The position numbers and the translations under genes were made by a program. A stretch of DNA of 64,000 bases from Pseudomonas nitroreducens TX1. Lineage in GTDB: Bacteria; Pseudomonadota; Gammaproteobacteria; Pseudomonadales; Pseudomonadaceae. Positions 9,762 to 16,371 of the stretch are shown here, one piece after another; within the stretch, counting starts at the first letter, position 1, and every line of letters begins with the position of its first letter. The notes below the pieces were generated by a model, which worked only from the letters and a program-made list of their open reading frames with translations, searched no databases and was not told the DNA's origin. Location: positions 1 through 64,000 of the forward strand of contig NZ_AMZB01000133.1 of assembly GCF_000313755.1 (NCBI RefSeq). The letters run 5' to 3'.

Positions 9762-10430
9762 TCAATCGCCGCTGGAGCCGCCCGGATAGGCACACCCGCG
9801 CATGACCTTGTTATCCAGGCGCAGCTCGGCGGAGAGGTTACTCAGCGCGCCGCTCATGCTGTCCTGGCAGCGTGCCGGGGCGACCCAGAGTTCGACCTTC
9901 TCGCCGTTGGCTTCGCTGGAATAGCTGGTGCTGCCATCGGGTACGCCTTCGGCGATATACGGTAGCGCCAGCGACTCCTTGCCCGGTTGCTCGATCAGCA
10001 TGCCCTGGCTGTTCACCAGTACGCTCCAGCCCGGCTCATTGCCGTGGGCGCGGACCACCGCGCGCTTGAAGTTCGGGTCGTCGCAGCCGGAGCCTTCGTT
10101 CTGCAGGCGATAGACCTTGGCCACCTCCAGCTTGCCGTCGGTCCCCTGGGCGCTGCTGCCGCTGAAGCTGCCGCGCAGGTCGGCGTACAGCGAGGTGGCG
10201 CCGTCGTTGAACATCTCCAGCGCGTCGCGGGGCAGGCCGGTATTGCCGGTGTCCTCGATGCTGAAGCGGCGCTGCTCGGTGCAACTGCGGAACACCAGCT
10301 TGCCGTCCTGACGAGTCAGTTCGCCCTGCAGGCGGGTGGAAGCATTAAGATCGGTCTTGTTCGGCGTCCACACCTGGCAGGCGGCGAACAGGGGCAGCAG
10401 GCTGAACAGAATGAAACGGCTGGATCGCAT
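9762..10430 (-). CDS. Putative envelope lipoprotein (COG3650-like)
   Basis: 222-residue protein with a lipoprotein signal peptide: hydrophobic FILFSLLPLFAAC with the lipobox cysteine at about residue 18. The mature part contains RSCTEQRRFSIEDTG and a later HGNEPGWSVLVNSQGMLIE. The stretch GNEPGW...V is typical of secreted COG3650/META-like lipoproteins. Several cysteines could form disulfides. Probably lipid-anchored in the envelope, specific role unknown. Monocistronic and divergent from the DUF488 gene. Confidence 0.75.
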   Translation of the reverse strand: MRSSRFILFSLLPLFAACQVWTPNKTDLNASTRLQGELTRQDGKLVFRSCTEQRRFSIEDTGNTGLPRDALEMFNDGATSLYADLRGSFSGSSAQGTDGKLEVAKVYRLQNEGSGCDDPNFKRAVVRAHGNEPGWSVLVNSQGMLIEQPGKESLALPYIAEGVPDGSTSYSSEANGEKVELWVAPARCQDSMSGALSNLSAELRLDNKVMRGCAYPGGSSGD

Positions 10431-10506
10431 GGAACGGGCTCCCTCGAAAGTGCGCCCACGTTACCCAGCGAAGCCGGCCATCTCAAGCCGACGAGGAGGT
10501 TTTCGG

Positions 10507-10905
10507 ATGATTCGTTGCAAGCGCGCCTATGAACCGGCGACGAAGGATGATGGCCAGCGGGTCCTGGTGGATCGCCTGTGGCCACGGGGAATTCGCAAGG
10601 AAGACCTGCACATGCTGCAGTGGGCCAAGGAGGCCTCGCCGTCCAACGAACTGCGCCAGCGCTTCCACCACGATCCGGGTCTGTTCGAGGACTTCCGCAA
10701 GGCCTACCACGGCGAGCTGAATGCCCACCCGGAGCACTGGATCGGGATGCTGGACCTGGCGCGCAAGGGTACGCTGACGCTGCTTTATGCGGCCAAGGAC
10801 GAGGAGCACAACAACGCCCGGGTGCTGGCGGAGTTCCTCGAGGACGAGTTGGAGAAGCAGGGCGAGGGGAGTTCGCCGGTGTGCTATGCCGGGAGGGCCG
10901 AGTAG
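10507..10905 (+). CDS. DUF488 family protein
   Basis: 132-residue DUF488 protein with the hallmark stretches VLVDRLWPRGIRKE near residue 20, WAKEASPSNELRQRF near 40 and LLYAAKDEEHNNARVLAEFL near 95. Full length for the short single-domain form. The start MIRCKRAYEP follows GAGGAGG with good spacing. The function of DUF488 proteins is not established. Transcribed away from the lipoprotein gene. Confidence 0.85.
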   Translation: MIRCKRAYEPATKDDGQRVLVDRLWPRGIRKEDLHMLQWAKEASPSNELRQRFHHDPGLFEDFRKAYHGELNAHPEHWIGMLDLARKGTLTLLYAAKDEEHNNARVLAEFLEDELEKQGEGSSPVCYAGRAE

Positions 10906-10943
10906 GGGCGGTTCGCGAGCAAGGCCAACGACTGACGCAGAAT

Positions 10944-11069
10944 GTAGGGCGTATAACGTTCGACGTTATACGCCGTTTGTCCTGCCCCCAGCGCGCTCCG
11001 AGTGGGCATTGCCAGCGCTATCGAGCCACGGATTATCGGCGTACAACCGCGAACGGTTGTACGCCCTAC
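10944..11069. repeat. GTAGGGCG-type palindromic repeat pair, copy 1
   Basis: The left unit GTAGGGCGTATAACGTTCGA is continued by CGTTATACGCC (10944-10975). The right unit 11037-11069 contains CGTACAACCGCGAACGGTTG and ends TACGCCCTAC. Each half is itself a hairpin and the outer ends GTAGGGCGTA/TACGCCCTAC are mutual reverse complements. Related copies lie at 33664-33740, 42009-42099 and a single half at 45902-45938. Occupies the gap between two convergent genes. Confidence 0.8.
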
Positions 11070-11096
11070 GTCAGCGGACGGGGTGAGGCCGTTGGT

Positions 11097-11696
11097 TTAC
11101 CAGATCTTGTACACCTGCCCGCTCTGCTTGCCTTCCACGCTGCGGGCGAAGCCCAGCGCGGCATCGGCGGCCGGCACCGGCTTGAAGCCGCGGAAGAACG
11201 GCGCGTAACCTTCCATCGACTCCACCAGCACGTTCGGGCTCACGGCATTGATCCGCTGACCGCGCGGCAGCTCCAGTGCGGCACTGCGCACGAAGCCTTC
11301 CACTGCGCCGTTCACCAGGCTGGCCGAGCTGCCCAGGACGATGGGCTGTTCGCTGAGGATGCCGCTGGTGAGGGTGAAGGACGCCCCGTCGTTGGCGTAC
11401 TGACTGCCGATCAGCACCAGGTTGACCTGGCCCATCAGCTTGTCCTTCAGGCCGACCGCCATTTCCGCCTCGCCCATTTCAGAAAGCGCGCCGAAGTGCA
11501 CCTTGCCGGCGGCGCTGATCAGCGCGTCGAAGCCGCCGACCTGTTCGAACAGTGCGCGGATCGAGGCGCTGTCAGTGATGTCCACGCGATAGTCGCCGCT
11601 GCTGCGGCCGACGCGGATGATCTCGTGGCGTGGTGACAGTTCGTTGTCGACCGCCCGGCCGAGGGTTCCGCTGGCGCCGATCAGGATGATTTTCAT
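11097..11696 (-). CDS. Atypical short-chain dehydrogenase/reductase
   Basis: 199-residue Rossmann protein. The N-terminal IILIGASGTLGRAV is the glycine-rich NAD(P)-binding motif, and LISAAGKVHFG corresponds to the NNAG region. The usual catalytic YxxxK is absent: the aligned stretch is SASLVNGAVEGFVRSAALEL, so Tyr and Lys are replaced. This resembles the short Lin1944-like SDR group. Start chosen at MKIILIGASG; an upstream in-frame extension would run into the divergent promoter. Divergent from the LysR gene with 95 bases between, suggesting regulation by it. Confidence 0.8.
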   Translation of the reverse strand: MKIILIGASGTLGRAVDNELSPRHEIIRVGRSSGDYRVDITDSASIRALFEQVGGFDALISAAGKVHFGALSEMGEAEMAVGLKDKLMGQVNLVLIGSQYANDGASFTLTSGILSEQPIVLGSSASLVNGAVEGFVRSAALELPRGQRINAVSPNVLVESMEGYAPFFRGFKPVPAADAALGFARSVEGKQSGQVYKIW

Positions 11697-11791
11697 AAGC
11701 ACTCCACTGAGGTGTTTGGCTGAAAGTGAATTCAGTCTAGAGTGGCTTTCTGTTTTGATAATCCAGCCAATCGATAACCTTTGGTTTTCAT

Positions 11792-12721
11792 ATGGAAACA
11801 ATCGCCAGTGACTTGGAAGCTCTCGCCGCCTTCGCCGTGCTGCTCGAAAGCGGTAGCTTCACCCGTGCGGCCGAGAAGCTCGGCTGCAGCAAGGGCCAAC
11901 TGTCCAAGCGGATGTCCGCGTTGGAGCGGGCGTTGGGGGCGACGCTGTTGCACCGTACGACACGGCGTCTGTCGCTGACCGCCGCGGGCGCTGCGCTGTT
12001 GCCCGAGGCCCAGGCGCTCAACATACAGGCGGCACGGGCGCGGCAGGCGGTGCTGGCGTTGCAGGAGGAGGCGCAGGGCAAGGTCCGGCTGAGTGTGCCG
12101 GTGTCCTTGGGCGAGACCTTCTTCGATGCCTGGCTGATGGAGTTTTCCCGTCAGTACCCGGACATCCGTCTGGAGCTGGACCTGTCCAACGAGCGCCGCG
12201 ACCTGATGGCGGACGGTTTCGACCTCGCCATCCGCTCGGGCAGCCTGGCAGTGGACGAGCGTCTGGTGGCGCGGCCGCTGTTCGCCCTTCAGGAGCTGAC
12301 CTGCGCGACACCGGCCTATCTCGCCGAGCACGGCGTGCCGCAGGCTCCCGCGGAGCTGGCCGCACATTCCTGCCTGCAGAACACCCACTATCAGGACAGC
12401 GACGTCTGGCTCTACCAGCGCCACCACGAACTGTTCCGTGTGACAGTGAATGGCCTGCTGGCGAGCAACCACTACACCCTGTTGAAAAAAGCGGCTCTGG
12501 CCGGCGCAGGGATCAGCCGACTGCCGTCCTACATGATTCAGCAGGAATTGGCTGAAGGCAGCCTCGTCTGGCTGCTGCGTGATTACCAGACCCGCACCCA
12601 GCCGGTGTTCCTCATTCACCCGTACCAGAGGCGCCTGCCGCGCCGCACGCAGCTTCTGGCGGACTATCTGCTGCGCTGGTTCGAACGCAGTCGGATGCAA
12701 CTGATTGCCCTGGAAGGCTGA
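11792..12721 (+). CDS. LysR-family transcriptional regulator (CrgA-like)
   Basis: 309-residue LysR regulator. The N-terminal winged helix is typical: DLEALAAFAVLLESGSFTRA, then AEKLGCSKGQLSKRMSALE and RTTRRLSLTAAG. The substrate-binding domain follows from about residue 90 (GKVRLSVPVSLGETFF). Length is normal. It is divergent from the atypical SDR gene, the classical LysR arrangement, so that SDR is its likely target. Inducer unknown. Confidence 0.88.
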   Translation: METIASDLEALAAFAVLLESGSFTRAAEKLGCSKGQLSKRMSALERALGATLLHRTTRRLSLTAAGAALLPEAQALNIQAARARQAVLALQEEAQGKVRLSVPVSLGETFFDAWLMEFSRQYPDIRLELDLSNERRDLMADGFDLAIRSGSLAVDERLVARPLFALQELTCATPAYLAEHGVPQAPAELAAHSCLQNTHYQDSDVWLYQRHHELFRVTVNGLLASNHYTLLKKAALAGAGISRLPSYMIQQELAEGSLVWLLRDYQTRTQPVFLIHPYQRRLPRRTQLLADYLLRWFERSRMQLIALEG

Positions 12722-12731
12722 AAGAAAGTTC

Positions 12732-12780
12732 GTTCAGCTTCGTTCAGCGTTGGTTCAGAGAGGGTTCAGGGGGAGTTCAG
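12732..12780 (+). promoter_or_regulatory. Five phased GTTCAG direct repeats (PhoP-box-like array)
   Basis: GTTCAG occurs at 12732, 12742, 12753, 12764 and 12775, so starts are 10, 11, 11 and 11 bases apart: one helical turn each, same orientation. This is the geometry of tandem OmpR/PhoB-family response-regulator sites; the enterobacterial PhoP box is (G/T)GTTTA-N5-(G/T)GTTTA. A possible -10 (TAGGCT, 12792-12797) begins 12 bases past the last repeat. Downstream genes are SlyB-like and PagP-like, both PhoP-regulon families elsewhere. The regulator's identity is inference. Confidence 0.7.
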
Positions 12781-12836
12781 GGACCGCTCGTTAGGCTTTT
12801 CACCATCACTTTTGAGAGCCTTCCGAGGTCAACATC

Positions 12837-13298
12837 ATGAATCGTCCCACGCTGCTTCTGACTGCCCTGATTGCCAGCGCCGCTCTGCTGAGCGGCTGCG
12901 CTTCCAACCTGTCGGGTTCTTCCTACTCCCGTGCGGATGCCCGCGCCGTGCAGAACGTGCGCATGGGTACTGTCGAGTCCCTGCGGCCGGTGCAGATCGA
13001 AGGCACCAAGACGCCTATCGGCACCCTGGCCGGCACGGCGGTCGGCGGTATCTCCGGCAACTCCATCGGCGGCGGCCGCGGCAAGGCCATTACCACCATT
13101 CTTGGCGGCGTTGCTGGCGGCGCGGCAGGCTCGGCGGTGGAAGAGGGCATCACCCGCACCCAGGGCGTCGAAATCGTGGTCCGCGAGGATGACGGCGGCA
13201 CCCGCGCCTATGTCCAGGCGGTGGATTCCCAGCAGTTCCGAGTCGGTGATCGCGTTCGCATCCTGTCCGTCAACGGCGCCAGCCGCGTGACCCTTTGA
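12837..13298 (+). CDS. SlyB/Pcp-like outer-membrane lipoprotein with glycine zipper
   Basis: 153-residue lipoprotein. The signal peptide ends in the lipobox LLSGC (Cys20). Residues about 60-105 are a glycine-zipper membrane segment (GTLAGTAVGGISGNSIGGG, then ILGGVAGGAAGSAVEEG) as in SlyB/Pcp 17-kDa lipoproteins. The C-terminal domain resembles the SlyB beta domain (VQAVDSQQFRVGDRVRIL). SlyB stabilises the outer membrane and is PhoPQ-induced in enterobacteria. It is preceded by the GTTCAG array and followed 20 bases later by the PagP-like gene, so the two probably form an operon. Confidence 0.88.
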   Translation: MNRPTLLLTALIASAALLSGCASNLSGSSYSRADARAVQNVRMGTVESLRPVQIEGTKTPIGTLAGTAVGGISGNSIGGGRGKAITTILGGVAGGAAGSAVEEGITRTQGVEIVVREDDGGTRAYVQAVDSQQFRVGDRVRILSVNGASRVTL

Positions 13299-13318
13299 GC
13301 TGACGCGGAGAGCCCACC

Positions 13319-13780
13319 ATGCGCCGCCTGTTGATCGCTCTGTTGCTGACCCTCGGCTGTGGCACCGCTATGGCCGATGACGACGGGGGATTCTGGTACC
13401 TGCAGACCAGCGTCTACACCACCCACTGGACCCACGATCCGGAGCACAACAACCACCAGGAACTGATCGGCCTCGAGCGTAACCGCGCCGATGGCATCGT
13501 CTGGGGCGGCGCGACCTTCAAGAACTCCTTCAGCCAGCGCTCCAACTACGTCTACGCCGGCAAGCGCTTCGACTGGGAAGGCACGCCGTTCTACGCCAAG
13601 GTCACAGGCGGCGCGCTGCAGGGCTATCGTGGCGACTACCGCGACAAGATTCCGCTGAACCGCTTCGGCGTGGCGCCGGCGATCATTCCTTCGGTCGGGG
13701 CGCATCTGGGGCCGGTCGGTGCCGAATTCGTGGTGTTGGGCGGCTCGGCGGCGATGATCAACGTCGGCGTGCGCTTCTGA
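13319..13780 (+). CDS. PagP-like outer-membrane beta-barrel (possible divergent lipid A palmitoyltransferase)
   Basis: 153-residue protein with a signal peptide cleaved after AMA (about residue 19), amphipathic strands throughout and a C-terminal phenylalanine, as expected of a small outer-membrane barrel. Local similarity to PagP is visible: VYTTHWTHD with His36 as candidate catalytic His, and TFKNSFSQRSNYVYAG matching PagP AFKDSW...IAGYG, with Asn69-Ser70 in place of Asp-Ser. A divergent PagP is known in P. aeruginosa. Relatives are often labelled glycerol-3-phosphate transporter, which this topology does not support. Follows the SlyB-like gene in a probable PhoP-type operon. Confidence 0.65.
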   Translation: MRRLLIALLLTLGCGTAMADDDGGFWYLQTSVYTTHWTHDPEHNNHQELIGLERNRADGIVWGGATFKNSFSQRSNYVYAGKRFDWEGTPFYAKVTGGALQGYRGDYRDKIPLNRFGVAPAIIPSVGAHLGPVGAEFVVLGGSAAMINVGVRF

Positions 13781-13804
13781 CCTTTCTGTCAGCCGAAATG
13801 AAAC

Positions 13805-13832
13805 GGGCCGCGATGCATGTGCATCGCGGCCC
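13805..13832. terminator. Bidirectional hairpin terminator
   Basis: A perfect 13-bp stem (GGGCCGCGATGCA at 13805-13817, its complement at 13820-13832) with a 2-base loop lies between the convergent PagP-like and phospho-lyase-like genes. T-rich tails follow on the plus side (GTCGTTTCT) and on the minus side (GTTTCATTTC). Likely terminates both. Confidence 0.82.
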
Positions 13833-13857
13833 GCGTCGTTTCTGAAGGAGGTAAGTG

Positions 13858-15180
13858 TCAGGCGGTGACGTCCTTCAGCGACTTGTCCAGGCAATCGATG
13901 AACAGCTCGGCATGTTCCTGCTCGAAGGCCAGCAACGGGCGAATCTTCAGGATGTTTTCCAGTGGACCGGCGGCGCTGATCAGCACGCCGCGCTCGCGCA
14001 TGCCGTTGACCACCTGGCGGGTCTGGTTGGCGGCGGGAGACTTCGACGCGCGGTCGGTGACGAGTTCGACGCCGAGGAACAGGCCCGCGCCGCGTACGTC
14101 GCCGATCAGTTCATGGCGCTCGGCCAACTGGCGGATGCCGTCAGCGAGGAAGGTGCCGATACGCTGGGAGCGTTCCTGCAGCTGCTCGTCGCGGATCACG
14201 TCGAGCACCGCCTGGGCGGCTGCGCAGGACACCGGGTTGCCGCCGAAGGTGTTGAAGTAGCGCACCTCGCGACCGAAGCTTTCGAGGATTTCCGGGCGCA
14301 CCACCACACCGGCGATGGGCTGGCCGTTGCCCATGGGCTTGCCGAGGGTAACCAGGTCCGGTTGCACGCCGTGGCGCTGGAAGCCCCACATGGTGTCGCC
14401 GGTGCGGGCGAAGCCGCTCTGCACTTCGTCGGCGATGTAGAGCAGGCCTTCGTCCTGGGCGACCTTCACCGCTTCGGCGAGGAAACCGGCCGGGCCTGCC
14501 AGCACGCCGTCGCTGGCGAAGATGCCATCGAGCAGCAGCGCGGCGGGCTTGATGCCGTGGGCGCGCATATCGGCGATGGCGGCGCGCACGTCGTCGGCGA
14601 ACAGCTTGCCGACGTTCTCCAGACCCAGCCGGTAGGCGTCCGGCGCAATCACGGTGCGGGCGTGGGCGGGCAGGGTGATGCCGGCGCCGAGGGACGGCGA
14701 CAGTTCGGAAATGGTCCCGGTGACGCCATGGTAGGCGAAGCGGGTGATGATCACCCCGGTGCCGCCGGTGTACTGGCGGGCGATGCGCAGGGCCAGGTCG
14801 TTCGCCTCGCTGCCGGTGCAGGTGAACATCACCTGGTCCAGGCCAGCGGGGAAGGTGGCGAGCAGGTCCTCGGCGTAGTCGAGGATGCCTTCCTGCAGGT
14901 AGCGCGTGTGGGTGTTCAGCACTGCTGCCTGGTTGGCGATGGCCTGCACCACGCGCGGGTGGCAGTGGCCGATGGAGGCGACGTTGTTGTAGGCGTCGAG
15001 ATAGCGGTTGCCCTGGTTGTCGTAGAGCCACACGCCCTCGCCGCGCACGGTGTGCAGCGGACGCTCGTAGAACAGCCGGTAGGCCGGGCCAAGCAGGCGC
15101 GCCCGGCGCTCGATCAGGCGGCGCTCCTGTGCGCTCAGGCGCTCGGCATCGGCGGCGCTGAATCCGTTGGGCATGGTCAT
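13858..15180 (-). CDS. Class III PLP enzyme resembling hydroxylysine-/ethanolamine-phosphate phospho-lyases
   Basis: 440-residue fold-type I PLP enzyme, annotated by family as a class III aminotransferase. The PLP lysine is Lys281 in TLGKPMGNGQPIAGVV. That motif, together with YNNVASIGHCHPRVV, TGSEANDLALRIARQ, YFNTFGGNPVSCA and LIGDVRGAGLFLGVEL, closely parallels the vertebrate ethanolamine-phosphate and phosphohydroxylysine phospho-lyases (AGXT2L1/AGXT2L2). Those eliminate ammonia and phosphate instead of transaminating. The gene overlaps an APH-fold kinase gene (ATGA), exactly the partner such an enzyme needs. Start at MTMPNG because of this overlap. A true omega-aminotransferase remains possible. 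Confidence 0.8.
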   Translation of the reverse strand: MTMPNGFSAADAERLSAQERRLIERRARLLGPAYRLFYERPLHTVRGEGVWLYDNQGNRYLDAYNNVASIGHCHPRVVQAIANQAAVLNTHTRYLQEGILDYAEDLLATFPAGLDQVMFTCTGSEANDLALRIARQYTGGTGVIITRFAYHGVTGTISELSPSLGAGITLPAHARTVIAPDAYRLGLENVGKLFADDVRAAIADMRAHGIKPAALLLDGIFASDGVLAGPAGFLAEAVKVAQDEGLLYIADEVQSGFARTGDTMWGFQRHGVQPDLVTLGKPMGNGQPIAGVVVRPEILESFGREVRYFNTFGGNPVSCAAAQAVLDVIRDEQLQERSQRIGTFLADGIRQLAERHELIGDVRGAGLFLGVELVTDRASKSPAANQTRQVVNGMRERGVLISAAGPLENILKIRPLLAFEQEHAELFIDCLDKSLKDVTA

Positions 15181-16262
15181 GGGCGGGGCTCCTCTTCTTT
15201 CCTGGCGGCTTGGCAGGCCGCAATGATCTGCTCCTGCGCCTGTTCCCGGCTCAGGCTGGCCAGGCCTTGCAGGCTCTGCCAGGCGTGGCGGGTGTTGCGC
15301 AGGATGTAGTCGCGGTTCTCGGGGTGCAGGCTGGCGCGCCAGGCCGTGATGCTCAGGGTCATGATCAACCGCGTGGCGATCAGGTCGGCGAGGATTTCCT
15401 GTTCCTCGACCAGCAGCGGGCAGCGGCGGTGGTAGGCGGCGATCATTTCGCAAGCGGTGGCCAGCGGTGCGTCCGGTTCGCCCACCTGGTAGGCGGCGGC
15501 GACGCCGAGGTCGTTGATCAGCGGCGCATGGACCATGTCGCCGAAGTCGAGGATGTTGCGTACCTGGTCCGGGTGCTGGGCATCGACTATGACGTTGTGC
15601 GGGTTCAGGTCGTTGTGGATGACCTGGGCGCGCAGCGTGGCCTGGCGGGGCAGGGCATGGCGCTCGAAGTTGTCGAGGAAACGCTCGACCAGAGCGCGTT
15701 GCTCCCGGTCCTGAATGTAGGCCAGCAGGTTGCGCAGGCGCGAGGCGTGCTTGAGGTCCCAGAGCAGTTCGTGACCGGCGGTGGCCGGGTGCTCGAACCC
15801 CTTGAGCGCCAGGCCCAGGCGGGCTAGGTCGTCGCCCAGGTTCTCGCGCAGGGCGCGGCTGCGCTGATGCACGCGGTGCAGCGGAACGCCGTCGACGAAG
15901 GAGAACAGCCGGGCAATCATCGGCTGGCCGTCGACGGTGAGGGGAATCTGGTGCTCGCCGTTGAGCGAAGGGTGGACGCGCTGTACGGCCAGGGTCGGGT
16001 CCTGCGCCTCGACACGGAGCAGGGCGCGGGTCTGGAAGTCCACGACCTGTGGGTCTTCCAACGGGTGCGAGAGCTTCAGCAGGCGGTCGTCGCCATGGCC
16101 GCAGGCGATGTGGAAATTCAGGTCGCGCTCGCCGGCGAGGCGGTGCAGCGTGCCGCGCTGGCCGAAGTATTCCTCGGCGATGGCAGCGGCCTGGGCGTCG
16201 CTCACCTGGGCGGGGGCCGCTTCCAGCAGGTGGTCGTGGACGGGAGCGGTATTGAGGGGCAC
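15177..16262 (-). CDS. Aminoglycoside phosphotransferase-fold kinase, candidate hydroxylysine/amino-alcohol kinase
   Basis: 361-residue small-molecule kinase with the APH catalytic loop VIHNDLNPHNVIVD and metal-binding ILDFGDM. The N-terminal lobe includes RLAGERDLNFHI and RLLKLSHP (ATP lysine). Hydroxylysine kinase (AGPHD1) belongs to this fold and is partnered with the phospho-lyase family seen next door. Start: the GTG at 16262 is preceded by GGAG and begins VPLNTAP; a 23-codon longer frame starting at 16331 is less likely. Its stop overlaps the phospho-lyase ATG, so the products are probably made together. Substrate is inferred from context only. Confidence 0.75.
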   Translation of the reverse strand: MPLNTAPVHDHLLEAAPAQVSDAQAAAIAEEYFGQRGTLHRLAGERDLNFHIACGHGDDRLLKLSHPLEDPQVVDFQTRALLRVEAQDPTLAVQRVHPSLNGEHQIPLTVDGQPMIARLFSFVDGVPLHRVHQRSRALRENLGDDLARLGLALKGFEHPATAGHELLWDLKHASRLRNLLAYIQDREQRALVERFLDNFERHALPRQATLRAQVIHNDLNPHNVIVDAQHPDQVRNILDFGDMVHAPLINDLGVAAAYQVGEPDAPLATACEMIAAYHRRCPLLVEEQEILADLIATRLIMTLSITAWRASLHPENRDYILRNTRHAWQSLQGLASLSREQAQEQIIAACQAARKEEEPRP

Positions 16263-16371
16263 GGGTACATCTCCAGCAGGATTCAGCGAGGTGTTGCGGG
16301 TCGAGCGGTGTTTCCAGAGTGCGGCGAACAAGTGCGACCGCCCGGCGTGGAGCCGAGCGGTCGGCGCGGGC

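Noticed and set aside
12721-12780. GTTCAG repeats as a microsatellite
   Set aside because: The intervening bases differ while the 10-11 base phase is kept, which fits regulatory sites and not slippage.
13319-13780. sn-glycerol-3-phosphate transporter, a label often attached to such proteins
   Set aside because: A 153-residue exported beta-barrel with no transmembrane helices cannot be a GlpT-type carrier.
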